Below are positions 1 through 9,231 of a DNA stretch of 64,000 nt, piece after piece. Origin of the DNA: Rhizobium glycinendophyticum (GTDB lineage Bacteria > Pseudomonadota > Alphaproteobacteria > Rhizobiales > Rhizobiaceae); contig NZ_VFYP01000001.1 of assembly GCF_006443685.1 (NCBI RefSeq), forward strand, positions 1,860,001 through 1,924,000, given 5' to 3'. Position numbers and translations under genes: made by a program. Positions within the stretch are counted from its first letter, which is position 1; each line of letters opens with the position of its first letter. The notes under the pieces are model-generated. The model saw only the letters and a program-made list of their open reading frames with translations. It did no database searches and was not told the origin of the DNA.

Positions 1-1026
1 TTGCGGCGGTTCGTGCGCTGGTGCACCGACCGCATGGCGGGCGGCGATGCGGCCCTGTTCCATCGAGGTTGAGGCAAGCGAAGGAAAACCAACGACGTCA
101 CCAGCCGCGTAGATATGCGGCACCGCCGTCTGGAAGGTTTCGGGATTGACCTTGAGGCGTCCGCGATTGTCCGCTTCGAGCCCGATGGCCGGCAGATTCA
201 GCGTGTCGATGGCGCCGACCCGGCCGGCGGCATAGAGGACCATTTCGGCCATCAGTACGCGACCGTTCTTCAATGTGACTCGACACTTGCCGTCGACCTT
301 TTCTACGGTTTGCACCGTCTGTCCGAAGATCAGCTTCATGTTGCGGTCACGCAGCTGGTAGGTGAAGTCTTCGACAATTTCCTTGTCGATAAAGTCGAGC
401 ATGGTGTCACGCGGCTCGACCACGGTCACGGCGGTGTCCAGCGCCGAGAAAATTGTCGCATATTCGATGCCGATGACGCCGGCGCCGATGACGATCATCG
501 ATCTCGGAAGATCCTTGATCTCAAGGATTTCATCGCTGTCGAGCACATGGGCGCCGTCGAAGGGGATATGGCTTGGCCGGAAGGGGCGAGTTCCCACGGC
601 AAGCAGAACCGACTGCGCTTGCACATGCAGGATTTCGCCGTCATCTTTCGTCACTTCAATGGTATGCGGATCGAGGAATCGCGCGGTACCGCGCAACTGA
701 GTCACGCGATTGCGCGAAAATTGATGTTCGAGGACCTCGACTTCATGATCGAGCGTGATCAGCAGCCGGCGCCGAAGATCCTCCGCCTTGATTTCCTGCT
801 TCACACGATAGCTGCGGCCGTAGAAACCACGCTCACGCCAGCCTGTCAGGTTTAGCGCCGTCTCGCGCAGGGTCTTCGAGGGGATCGTGCCGGTATGCAC
901 GGACACGCCGCCGACGCGCGTTCCCTTCTCGATCACGAGAACCTTTTTTTCCAGCTTTGCCGCCTGGATCGCGGCCCGGCGGCCGGCTGGTCCGCTGCCA
1001 ATCACGACGAGGTCATACTGGTTCAT
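1..1026 (-). CDS. sthA: Soluble pyridine nucleotide transhydrogenase SthA (3' end cut by window)
   Basis: FAD flavoprotein that moves hydride between NADPH and NAD in the cytosol. The visible 342 residues hold the N-terminal FAD dinucleotide motif GSGPAG (residues 10-15) and the NAD(P) motif GAGVIG (181-186). At the place where lipoamide dehydrogenases carry the redox CxxxxC pair the sequence reads VSVHTGTIPSK, with no cysteine, which is the mark of SthA. The family is about 465 residues, so the C-terminal dimerisation domain lies outside the window. The ATG at 1026 is chosen because MNQYDLVVIGSG is the typical family start. Mercuric reductase or Lpd is unlikely because the cysteines are missing. 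Confidence 0.93.
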   Translation of the reverse strand, partial: MNQYDLVVIGSGPAGRRAAIQAAKLEKKVLVIEKGTRVGGVSVHTGTIPSKTLRETALNLTGWRERGFYGRSYRVKQEIKAEDLRRRLLITLDHEVEVLEHQFSRNRVTQLRGTARFLDPHTIEVTKDDGEILHVQAQSVLLAVGTRPFRPSHIPFDGAHVLDSDEILEIKDLPRSMIVIGAGVIGIEYATIFSALDTAVTVVEPRDTMLDFIDKEIVEDFTYQLRDRNMKLIFGQTVQTVEKVDGKCRVTLKNGRVLMAEMVLYAAGRVGAIDTLNLPAIGLEADNRGRLKVNPETFQTAVPHIYAAGDVVGFPSLASTSMEQGRIAARHAVGAPAHEPPQ

Positions 1027-1181
1027 GGGGGTGCCTTCGATTCGCCAGAAGTAATGCTGCGGTGCAATGTCGCTCACAAAGCATATCAGGGCAATCTAAC
1101 CGTTTCATTATCGCCGCAGCGACAATGCCCGGATTTGCATTTTTCTTCGGAACCCGAGGCGGTCCTGAGAGGCGTGCCGGA

Positions 1182-2048
1182 TCAGATCAGCCGAAGCCCA
1201 CGGAAACTGGCATGGCCGTCCTTGCCGATGATGATGTGATCGTGAACGGTGATGCCGAGTGGCTTAGCGGTATCGACGATCGTACGGGTCATTTCGATGT
1301 CTGCCCTTGATGGTGTCGGATCCCCGCTCGGGTGGTTGTGCACGAGGATGATCGCGGTTGCCGAGAGTTCCAGCGCACGTTTCACCACTTCACGTGGATA
1401 GACGGGGGTGTGGTCGATCGTCCCACGTCCCTGGATCTCGTCGGCGATCAGCACATTGCGCTTGTCGAGGAAGAGGATTCGAAACTGCTCGGTCGTCTCA
1501 TAGGCCATGGCGGCGTGGCAGTAGTCGATCACTGACGACCAGGACGAGAGCACCTGCTTTTCGCGCAATTCGCTTTTCAGCATGCGCTGCGCGACACTGG
1601 CAATCAGCTTCAGGTCGAGCGCCACGCTTTCGCCGATGCCTTTGACCTCCTGCAAGAGGGAAGGAGGCGCGCCGAGAACGCCGCCGAGCGTGCCGAAGCG
1701 GGCGATGAGCGCCTTGGCGATCGGTTTTGTGTCGCGCCGCGGGATCAGCCGGAAGAGCAGCAGTTCGAGGATTTCGTAATCGGCAAGGGCCGTCTCGCCA
1801 CCGTCACGGAAACGGTTCCGCAGCCGCTCGCGATGGCCGAGGTAATGCGCTTCCGGTTGCAGCGCTGCTCGCGTGGAGGCAGCCTTTGCCAGGTTGCTTT
1901 CGCGAGCCGGCTGTTCCGCAAAGAAGCTGCGTTCATCGACGGCGTCGCCCGAAAGCACGCCATCCGGCCCGAAAAGATCGCCTGGTTGTTGGATCGCCGC
2001 ACCGTCGCCCCGCAACGGTATGTCTGAGAACGGAAGCTTGCTCGTCAT
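1182..2048 (-). CDS. radC: RadC family JAB/MPN-domain protein
   Basis: 288-residue RadC. A helix-hairpin-helix-like segment (KGIGES, about 136-141) precedes the JAB1/MPN metalloprotease-like domain, whose metal motif is intact: H237-N-H239-P-S-G then D250. Despite its name, a role of RadC in DNA repair is not settled. The reading frame continues upstream to 2132, but the ATG at 2048 follows a clear GGGGTGG ribosome-binding site. It lies downstream of map on the same strand, 117 bases apart, so it could be the last gene of a phaC-sfsA-map-radC transcript. The N-terminal 60 residues are poorly conserved in the family. Confidence 0.92.
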   Translation of the reverse strand: MTSKLPFSDIPLRGDGAAIQQPGDLFGPDGVLSGDAVDERSFFAEQPARESNLAKAASTRAALQPEAHYLGHRERLRNRFRDGGETALADYEILELLLFRLIPRRDTKPIAKALIARFGTLGGVLGAPPSLLQEVKGIGESVALDLKLIASVAQRMLKSELREKQVLSSWSSVIDYCHAAMAYETTEQFRILFLDKRNVLIADEIQGRGTIDHTPVYPREVVKRALELSATAIILVHNHPSGDPTPSRADIEMTRTIVDTAKPLGITVHDHIIIGKDGHASFRGLRLI

Positions 2049-2165
2049 GCCACCCCAATCCTGACCGTCATGGTCGAGCGGCACGCGGTCGCGCGGATAT
2101 AGTGACACGACTGCTGCCGCGCGCAAGTTCAAGTTGCGACGACGTGTGGCGGCGACTTCGGCTGG

Positions 2166-2990
2166 TCAGCCCAGACCGGGGCGATCAAGACCGGCAGGCG
2201 ACAGCGTGAAGATCTCGCAGCCGGTGGCGGTGACGCCAACAGTGTGTTCGTACTGAGCGGTGAGCGACCGGTCGCGAGTGACCGCCGTCCAGCCATCGGA
2301 GAGCACCTTCACATGCGGCTTCCCAAGATTGATCATCGGCTCGATGGTGAAGATCATGCCTTCGCGCATCTCCGGGCCTTCGTCGGCCTTGCCATAATGC
2401 AGGATGTTCGGGCTATCGTGGAACAATCGACCGACGCCATGGCCGCAAAAGTCGCGCACCACCGAGCAACGCTCGGCTTCGGCATAGGTCTGGATGGCTT
2501 CGCCGATGGCACCGGTGCGCGCGCCTGGGCGGACGGCGCCGATGCCGCGCATGAGGCACTCATACGTCACTTCCATCAACCGTTCCGCCGCCCGCTTGAT
2601 CTGGCCGACCGGATACATGCGGCTCGAATCGCCATGCCACCCGCCGAGCAGGAAGGTCACGTCGATATTGACGATATCACCGTCGCGTAGCGGCTTGTCG
2701 TCGGGCATGCCGTGGCAAACCACGTGATTGATCGAGGTGCAGACGGAATATTTATAGCCACGATAATTCAACGTAGCGGGCAGGGCGCCATGGTCGGCCC
2801 CGAATTCGAAGACGAAGCGATCGATTGCGGCCGTCGTGACGCCGGGCTTCACCATCGGCACCAGTGCGTCGAGACAACGCGCTGTCAACTGGCAGGCGCG
2901 GCGCATGCCCTCGAAGGCTTCGGCATCATAGAGCCGGATGGCGCCGGTGTTTTTAAGGGGCGCCGTGGCCGCGTCGATATAGGTGACCAT
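2166..2990 (-). CDS. map: Methionine aminopeptidase type I
   Basis: Removes the initiator methionine from nascent proteins. The five metal ligands of the pita-bread fold are all present: D110, D121, H184, E217 and E248, with the substrate-side H94 in CHGMPDD. Length from the ATG at 2990 is 274 residues, normal for the short type I form. An in-frame upstream ATG at 3044 would overlap the sfsA stop codon (3031); the internal start matches the usual rhizobial N-terminus MVxYIxAAxAPLKNTG. The ribosome-binding site is weak in either case. sfsA lies immediately upstream, so the two genes are probably co-transcribed. Confidence 0.95.
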   Translation of the reverse strand: MVTYIDAATAPLKNTGAIRLYDAEAFEGMRRACQLTARCLDALVPMVKPGVTTAAIDRFVFEFGADHGALPATLNYRGYKYSVCTSINHVVCHGMPDDKPLRDGDIVNIDVTFLLGGWHGDSSRMYPVGQIKRAAERLMEVTYECLMRGIGAVRPGARTGAIGEAIQTYAEAERCSVVRDFCGHGVGRLFHDSPNILHYGKADEGPEMREGMIFTIEPMINLGKPHVKVLSDGWTAVTRDRSLTAQYEHTVGVTATGCEIFTLSPAGLDRPGLG

Positions 2991-3030
2991 GAAGTCGCTT
3001 TCGAACTGTCTAATCTGGGGGCTTGGCCGT

Positions 3031-3750
3031 TCATAATCCACCAAGACCCGCTTCGTCTATCGGGATCAGCCTTTCGGGGGCAATTTCACTGGGATTGAGC
3101 CTGCAGCAGACGGCATAGGCTTCGACGCCCCGGGCAATGGCGCGGCTGAAGGCGCGGCCATAACCGGGGTCGAGATCGCTGCAGATCTTCAGGCGCGTGC
3201 AGTCGTTTCGTTGAACGACGAACAGCATGGCGGCCCGATACCCGGTCTCCACCAAATCGCCCATCTCGTCGAGGTGCTTGGCGCCGCGTGTCGTGACGCT
3301 GTCGGGAAATTCGGCAAGACCTGACGTCCGGGTGAAATGCACGTTCTTCACCTCGACATGGACGCTGCCCTTTGTCGGATCTTCCAGAAGGATGTCGATG
3401 CGGGAATTGCGACCGTAACGCTGTTCGCGCTTGAGGACCGTGAAATCGGCAAGGGCAGGGACTAGACCGGCCAGTATAGCTTCTTCAGCCAGCCGGTTGG
3501 GCACGGCGGTGTTGACCCCGACAATCGTGCCATCGGCCTCGATCAGTTCAAACGCGTGCGCGTATTTGCGGTTCGGCGCATCATGCTCTGACAGCCAGAT
3601 CCGCGATCCGGGGGTGGTCAGGCCCCGCATCGAGCCGGTATTGGGGCAAAATCCGGTGATGGCGCGACCGTCATCGAGCACGGCATCGAACAGGAATCGT
3701 TTGTAACGGCGGACGAGCGTGGCTGGCACCAGCGGCGGATCGAATTTCAC
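3031..3750 (-). CDS. sfsA: SfsA family protein (sugar fermentation stimulation homologue)
   Basis: 239-residue SfsA, a family named from an E. coli maltose-metabolism phenotype and structurally related to nucleases and DNA-binding proteins; its biochemical role is unsettled. Visible family blocks are the N-terminal [18 protein letters not shown], the VEVKNV segment with its acidic/lysine nuclease-like core, and [14 protein letters not shown] chose the GTG at 3750, because it gives the family's usual length and N-terminus; the ATG at 3804 would run into the 3' end of phaC. No strong ribosome-binding site precedes it, which fits translation coupled to phaC, whose stop is 20 bases upstream. Confidence 0.9.
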   Translation of the reverse strand: MKFDPPLVPATLVRRYKRFLFDAVLDDGRAITGFCPNTGSMRGLTTPGSRIWLSEHDAPNRKYAHAFELIEADGTIVGVNTAVPNRLAEEAILAGLVPALADFTVLKREQRYGRNSRIDILLEDPTKGSVHVEVKNVHFTRTSGLAEFPDSVTTRGAKHLDEMGDLVETGYRAAMLFVVQRNDCTRLKICSDLDPGYGRAFSRAIARGVEAYAVCCRLNPSEIAPERLIPIDEAGLGGL

Positions 3751-3769
3751 GGAGATATCTGCCGACGGC

Positions 3770-5599
3770 TTACACGCGGACAAGCACGTTGCGACCGGGT
3801 GCATCGGCTATGGCGTTTAGCGCATCGCCGCCGGGTTTACGGGCCTGAACACGCGCATTATCCAGGCTTTCGATCCACCTCTGCCAATGCGGCCACCACG
3901 AGCCCGGCGTTTCCTTGGCCGTTCCCACCCAATCCTCATAGTTTCCGACCGCCGGTCCGTTCGTCCAGTACTGGTACTTGGTCTTGTCGGGGGGATTGAC
4001 GACACCGGCAATATGACCCGAGCCGGACAGGACGAACTCGACCGGACCGCCGAACAGCGAGCTGCCGACGAAGACCGACTTTGCCGGGGCAATGTGGTCC
4101 TCGCGGGTGGCGAGATTGTAGATCGGGATGGTGATGTCCTTGAGCGACAGCCGCTTTCCGCCAAGCTCCATTTTCCCCTGGCTGAGTGTGTTGTTGAGAT
4201 AGCAGTTGCGCAGGTAGAAGGAGTGGTTGGCGGCTGCCATCCGCGTCGAATCGGAATTCCAGTAGAGCAGGTCGAACGGCGTCGGATCCTGGCCCTTCAG
4301 GTAGTTGTTGACGAAGTAAGGCCAGATCAACTCGGAGGCGCGCAGCATGTTGAAAGCCGCCGCCATTTTCGATCCGTCGAGATAACCCGTCTCCTGCATC
4401 CGCTCTTCGAGGCTGTGCAACTGCTCTTCGTCGACGAAGACCTTGAGGTCACCCGCATAGGTGAAGTCCACCTGCGTGGTGAACAGCGTTGCGCTTGCGA
4501 TCCGCTCGCGCTTCTCCTGCGCATGCAGCGCCAGGGCCGCCGCAAGCAGGGTGCCGCCGACGCAGTAGCCGATGGCATTGACCTGTTTCTCGCCCGTCGC
4601 CTTTTCGACCGTGTCGAGCGCGAAATCGACGCCCTCGCGGATATAGGCTTCCCAGTCCTTCTTGGCGTGCCGCTCGTCCGGGTTGACCCAGGAGATGACG
4701 AAGACCGTCTGTCCCTGATCGACACACCACTTGATGAAGCTCTTCTGCGGGTTGAGGTCGAGGATATAGAATTTGTTGATCCAGGGCGGGCAGATCAGGA
4801 GAGGGCGCTTCAGCACCGTTTCGGTCGTCGCCTCATACTGGATGACTTCGCAGACGTCGCTCTGGGCGATCACCTTGCCGGGTGTAATCGCCATGTTCTC
4901 ACCGACGGCAAATTTGCTGGTGTCGGTCTGGCGGATGCGCAGGTCGCCGCCGCCGGCCGCAATGTCTTCGGCAAACATCTGCATGCCTTTGACAAGATTG
5001 GCACCGCTCGTCGCAACTGTTTCGCGGTAGAGCTGCGGGTTGGTGGCGACGAAATTGGCGGGAGACAGCGCTGCCGTGATCTGCCGCATGTAGAAATTCG
5101 CCTTGTGGCGAGTGTGTTCATCGAGGCCACCCGCTTCACTCACCATTTTCTCGGCCCATTGCGATAGGACCAGATAAGTCTGGCGCAGAAAATCGAAGAA
5201 GGGATTGCGCTGCCAGTCCTCGTCGGAAAACCGCTTGTCCTTAGGCAGCGGATCCTCGATCGGCTGGTCCGGTTCGACGAATCGCGCCATCGATCGGCTC
5301 CAGACCCCGAACACCGCATTGAGCAGATGCGTCTGCGCTTCCAAGGTCCGCTTCGGGTCCGACATCCAGTATTCCGCGACCTTACCCATGGTCTTCACCA
5401 GCTCCGCCATCGGCTCCGCAGCGGGATCGGGCAGTTCGCCGGCCCGGGGCTCCAGCCAGACCGTTGCCGCCTTGCCGAGATTTTCCAGCGCTTTGGCCGC
5501 GTTGACGGCAAGGGCCTGGGGATCCTTGATGATGTAAGGCTCGATCATCTTCGGATCGAATGCGGCGCCGCCACCGGTCTCGTCCCGCACTCTGTCCAT
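3770..5599 (-). CDS. phaC: Class I poly(3-hydroxyalkanoate) synthase
   Basis: Polymerises hydroxyacyl-CoA into storage polyester on the granule surface. 609 residues, as expected for the class I enzyme acting without PhaE. The lipase-like box with the catalytic cysteine is GYCVGGT (C346), and the other two members of the triad are D501 (ATREDHIAP) and H529 (GSGHIAG). The ATG at 5599 has a strong GGGAGGA ribosome-binding site 5 bases upstream. No phaA or phaB is nearby; the matching phasin is at 28.0 kb. The first gene of the run phaC-sfsA-map-radC, divergent from the small lipoprotein gene. Confidence 0.97.
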   Translation of the reverse strand: MDRVRDETGGGAAFDPKMIEPYIIKDPQALAVNAAKALENLGKAATVWLEPRAGELPDPAAEPMAELVKTMGKVAEYWMSDPKRTLEAQTHLLNAVFGVWSRSMARFVEPDQPIEDPLPKDKRFSDEDWQRNPFFDFLRQTYLVLSQWAEKMVSEAGGLDEHTRHKANFYMRQITAALSPANFVATNPQLYRETVATSGANLVKGMQMFAEDIAAGGGDLRIRQTDTSKFAVGENMAITPGKVIAQSDVCEVIQYEATTETVLKRPLLICPPWINKFYILDLNPQKSFIKWCVDQGQTVFVISWVNPDERHAKKDWEAYIREGVDFALDTVEKATGEKQVNAIGYCVGGTLLAAALALHAQEKRERIASATLFTTQVDFTYAGDLKVFVDEEQLHSLEERMQETGYLDGSKMAAAFNMLRASELIWPYFVNNYLKGQDPTPFDLLYWNSDSTRMAAANHSFYLRNCYLNNTLSQGKMELGGKRLSLKDITIPIYNLATREDHIAPAKSVFVGSSLFGGPVEFVLSGSGHIAGVVNPPDKTKYQYWTNGPAVGNYEDWVGTAKETPGSWWPHWQRWIESLDNARVQARKPGGDALNAIADAPGRNVLVRV

Positions 5600-5761
5600 G
5601 GCGTCCTCCCGGGGATTGTCCTGGCGTCTTTTGTGTTTGCCTATCCTGCATGAAAACGACTACAAGTTCCAGCGATTGGCGCATAGTCTTTCGCAGGTGA
5701 CCGATCGCTGCGCCCTTGCAGATTGTCAATTTGACCGCGTGAAGAGCGGAATATCGAGGCC

Positions 5762-6166
5762 ATGGTGGAGAGCTTACGCATTATTTTCGGTCGCAGCGGC
5801 CAGGCCGCCCTGGTTAGTCTCGTCGCACTCGGCGCCGGTGCCGGCTGCCAGTCGGCGCCTGCGTCGACGACCGTTCCGACAGCAACTGCACTCGAAGTCA
5901 CCGTTGAGGATGCCGACCAGCCTAAGGCCGCCACGCCGCATCCCACCTATGCGGACGGTTATCCGAGTTTCGCCGGATCGCTGAACGCGGCCAATGTCCA
6001 GATGACGAACGAGGAGGCGCAGGCGCTGCAGTTTCGCCTGACGGCGCTGAGCAAGGCGCGTAAGGCCGGAACGATCTCGGAAGCCGAGTATCAGGCAAAG
6101 CTTGCGGAACTGCGCAAGCTGGCGGCCGAGCACGGTGCCGATACCCAGGCGCTGATTGCCAAATAG
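5762..6166 (+). CDS. Putative small lipoprotein with SHOCT-like C-terminus
   Basis: 134-residue secreted protein. Residues 12-29 form a hydrophobic signal segment ending in a cysteine (C29, GAGAGC), a loose lipobox lacking the usual Leu at -3. A low-complexity Ala/Thr/Pro linker follows. The last 55 residues, with the pattern RLTALSKARKAGTISEAEYQAKL, resemble the SHOCT short helical module often found at the ends of membrane and lipoproteins. Divergent from phaC; the 162-base gap holds both promoters. Function unknown; Rhizobiales have many such small lipoproteins. The coding frame has normal high-GC codon use, so I take it as real. Confidence 0.7.
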   Translation: MVESLRIIFGRSGQAALVSLVALGAGAGCQSAPASTTVPTATALEVTVEDADQPKAATPHPTYADGYPSFAGSLNAANVQMTNEEAQALQFRLTALSKARKAGTISEAEYQAKLAELRKLAAEHGADTQALIAK

Positions 6167-6393
6167 CACTTGCGTTTGAGCGGGATTTTCCGCAAAGCAG
6201 CCAGGGCGTTGCAGCGTGTTTTTTTGGTCCGAGCCCGGTTTGGAACCAGAATTGCGACAAGATTTGCTGTCAGCGCTTCGGTTGGGATACCATCACCCGT
6301 CTCCGGTTTTGCGGTTCGTTGCGGAGCGTGTGTTCACTGGGAAAACGAGCGCGCCTGCCGCGGAACAGACCCGCGCGGTTTCAGGGGTTGAAG

Positions 6394-7611
6394 ATGGAAG
6401 AGTTTCACAAAGTCCGGCGCTTGCCGCCCTACGTTTTCGAACAGGTCAACCGTTTGAAGGCGAGCGCGCGAGCGGGTGGGGCCGACATCATCGACCTCGG
6501 CATGGGCAATCCGGATCTTCCGACCCCGCAAGCGATCGTCGACAAGCTCTGCGAAGTGGTTCAGGACCCACGCACCCATCGTTATTCTTCTTCCAAGGGC
6601 ATTCCGGGCCTCCGCCGCGCGCAAGCCGCCTATTACGCCCGCCGCTTCAACGTGAAGCTTAATCCGGACACGCAGGTGGTCGCCACCCTCGGCTCCAAGG
6701 AAGGCTTCGCTAACATGGCGCAGGCGATTACCGCGCCTGGCGACGTCATCCTGTGCCCAAACCCGACCTATCCGATCCACGCCTTCGGCTTCCTGATGAC
6801 CGGCGGTGTCATCCGCTCGATTACCGTCGAGCCGGACGAAACCTTCTTCCCGCCGCTTGAGCGGGCGGTGCGGCACTCGATCCCGAAGCCGCTGGCGCTA
6901 ATCCTCAACTATCCGTCGAACCCGACGGCGATGGTCGCAACGCTCGATTTCTACAAGGACGTGATCGCGTTCGCCAAAAAACACGACATCATTGTGCTGT
7001 CGGACCTCGCCTATTCCGAGATCTATTTTGACGGCAATCCGCCGCCGTCCGTTCTCGAAGTGCCGGGCGCCATGGACTGCACCGTCGAATTCACCTCGAT
7101 GTCGAAGACCTTCTCAATGCCCGGCTGGCGCATGGGTTTTGCCGTCGGCAATGAGCGGCTGATTTCGGCGCTGACGCGCGTGAAGTCCTACCTCGACTAC
7201 GGTGCCTTCACGCCGATCCAGGTCGCAGCGACCCACGCGCTGAATGGCGACGGTTCCGACATTGCGGAAGTCCGCAACGTTTACCATCGCCGCCGCGACG
7301 TTATGGTTGAAAGCTTCGGCAAGGCCGGCTTCGAAGTGCCACCGCCGGCAGCGACAATGTTCGCCTGGGCCAAGATCCCAGAGAAGTTCCGCCATCTCGG
7401 TTCCCTGGAATTCTCCAAGCTGCTGGTCGAGAAGGCCGACGTCGCCGTGGCGCCGGGCATCGGCTTTGGCGAAATGGGCGACGAATATGTTCGTCTCGCC
7501 CTCGTCGAGAACGAGCACCGCATTCGTCAGGCCGCCCGCAACATCAAGAAGTTCCTGTCGACGGCCGACGAGACCATGCACAATGTGATTTCGCTCAACG
7601 CCCACCGTTGA
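6394..7611 (+). CDS. PLP-dependent aminotransferase, AlaC / LL-DAP aminotransferase-like
   Basis: 405-residue fold type I aminotransferase (class I/II). The PLP lysine is K238 in SMSKTFSMPGWR; N177 (YPSNPTA) and D204 (SDLAYSE) are the cofactor-ring contacts. Sequence style matches the group annotated as AlaC or LL-diaminopimelate aminotransferase in rhizobia, so the amino donor and acceptor are not certain (alanine/pyruvate most likely). The ATG at 6394 is preceded by AGGGG; the frame continues upstream to 6319, but that extension has no family similarity. Located 62 bases before the homoserine dehydrogenase gene on the same strand, an arrangement that links it to aspartate-family amino-acid metabolism. 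Confidence 0.88.
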   Translation: MEEFHKVRRLPPYVFEQVNRLKASARAGGADIIDLGMGNPDLPTPQAIVDKLCEVVQDPRTHRYSSSKGIPGLRRAQAAYYARRFNVKLNPDTQVVATLGSKEGFANMAQAITAPGDVILCPNPTYPIHAFGFLMTGGVIRSITVEPDETFFPPLERAVRHSIPKPLALILNYPSNPTAMVATLDFYKDVIAFAKKHDIIVLSDLAYSEIYFDGNPPPSVLEVPGAMDCTVEFTSMSKTFSMPGWRMGFAVGNERLISALTRVKSYLDYGAFTPIQVAATHALNGDGSDIAEVRNVYHRRRDVMVESFGKAGFEVPPPAATMFAWAKIPEKFRHLGSLEFSKLLVEKADVAVAPGIGFGEMGDEYVRLALVENEHRIRQAARNIKKFLSTADETMHNVISLNAHR

Positions 7612-7673
7612 GCTTGCGGGCAGCGCGCTCGACGCCGCCCTTTATATCTCCCTTATGACGTCAGGAATGCCCC

Positions 7674-8993
7674 ATGGCTGATGCCCTCAAAATCGGCGTA
7701 GCGGGACTGGGTACCGTCGGTGCCTCGCTCGTCCGGATCCTCCAGCAACGGGCCAATGCGCTCACGGTCGCCTGCGGCCGTCCGATCCGTGTCACGGCAG
7801 TGTCGGCCCGTGACGCATCGAAGGACCGTGGCATCCTGCTTGACGGCATCACCTGGTATGCCGACCCGGTCGATATGGCTGAGAAGGCGGACGTCGACGT
7901 CTTCGTTGAACTGATCGGGGGCGCCGAGGGCGCCGCTGAACTCTCCGTCCGGGAGGCTCTTTCGCGCGGCCTGCACGTCGTCACCGCCAACAAGGCGCTG
8001 CTGTCTCGTCACGGCGTGGAACTGGCGAGGATTGCCGAAGAGAAGAGCCGGCTGCTCAACTACGAAGCCGCCGTCGCCGGCGGAATCCCGGTCATCAAGA
8101 CGTTGCGCGAATCGCTGACTGGCAACAATTTCACCCGGATCTACGGGATCATGAACGGCACCTGCAATTACATCCTCACCCGGATGGAGCGGGAAGGGCT
8201 GTCCTTCGCCGATTGCCTCAAGGAAGCCCAGCGGCTGGGTTATGCCGAAGCCGACCCGAGCTTCGACATCGAAGGCAACGACACGGCCCACAAGCTGTCG
8301 ATCCTGACGACTCTCGCCTTCGGCTGCGAGATCTCGGCCGACAAGATCTATCTGGAAGGCATCACCAATATCTCGATCGAGGACATCCATGCGGCGGCCG
8401 ACCTCGGCTACCGCATCAAGCTTCTCGGCGTAGCCCAGAAGACCGAGAGCGGCATCGAGCAGCGCGTCCATCCGACCATGGTGCCGCTCGATAGCGTGAT
8501 TGCTCAGGTCGACGGCGTCACCAATGCTGTGGCGCTTGAATCTGATATCCTCGGCGAGTTGCTGATGGTCGGCCCCGGCGCTGGTGGTAACGCGACGGCA
8601 TCGGCGGTGCTCGGTGACATCACCGATATCGCCAAGAGCCGTCCCGGCGCTCAGGACGTGCCGGTTCTTGGCCGCCCCGCGCACCTGCTTGAGCCTTATC
8701 GCCAGGCCGAGATGCAAAGCCACGAAGGTGGCTACTTCATCCGGCTGACCGTGCAGGACCGCACCGGCGTCTTCGCCAGCATCGCGACCCGCATGGCCGA
8801 GAACGCGATCTCACTGGAATCGATCGTACAGCACGCCAAGGAGCCGGTAACACCTGGGCGCCCCCAGACGATCATCCTCGTGACCCATGCCACCATGGAA
8901 AGTGCCGTGCGCAAGGCGGTCGGCGCCATCAAGGGTGAGGGCTATCTGGTTGGCGAACCGCAGGTGATCCGCATCGAGCGGCCGAAGGGTTGA
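7674..8993 (+). CDS. hom: Homoserine dehydrogenase (with ACT domain)
   Basis: NAD(P)-dependent reduction of aspartate semialdehyde to homoserine, the branch point to Thr and Met. 439 residues: the Rossmann motif GVAGLGTVGASL (8-19), the catalytic region with EAAVAGGIPVIKT and MNGTCNYI, and a C-terminal ACT domain from about residue 355 (FIRLTVQDRTGVFASI), which normally binds threonine for feedback inhibition. ATG with AGGAA upstream. Follows the aminotransferase gene by 62 bases, so probably one transcript. recJ follows after 238 bases without a gene (see findings). Confidence 0.97.
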   Translation: MADALKIGVAGLGTVGASLVRILQQRANALTVACGRPIRVTAVSARDASKDRGILLDGITWYADPVDMAEKADVDVFVELIGGAEGAAELSVREALSRGLHVVTANKALLSRHGVELARIAEEKSRLLNYEAAVAGGIPVIKTLRESLTGNNFTRIYGIMNGTCNYILTRMEREGLSFADCLKEAQRLGYAEADPSFDIEGNDTAHKLSILTTLAFGCEISADKIYLEGITNISIEDIHAAADLGYRIKLLGVAQKTESGIEQRVHPTMVPLDSVIAQVDGVTNAVALESDILGELLMVGPGAGGNATASAVLGDITDIAKSRPGAQDVPVLGRPAHLLEPYRQAEMQSHEGGYFIRLTVQDRTGVFASIATRMAENAISLESIVQHAKEPVTPGRPQTIILVTHATMESAVRKAVGAIKGEGYLVGEPQVIRIERPKG

Positions 8994-9231
8994 TGAGAAT
9001 CGTGGCCGGAGGAGGCCTGGCGTTCTTCGCCCTCGCGGGGGGTGCCCAGCGCTTGTCCGTGCGCTGATCCACAGGGTGGGCGGTTTTCGGTCCGTGCGCC
9101 TGTAGCCTCAAGGGCATTCTCGGGTTAGGGATAAGGCGGAGTCGTGAGCGATAGGCTTCGCCGGGAGCCCGACAGTATGCGGCATGAACGGTGCATCTCG
9201 TAACGCGCGCCAGGCCCATCAGAGAGCAGGC

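Noticed and set aside
8993..9066. A 24-codon frame overlapping the hom stop (TGATG)
   Set aside because: Too short, with no family and no further support; it could be chance in GC-rich DNA.
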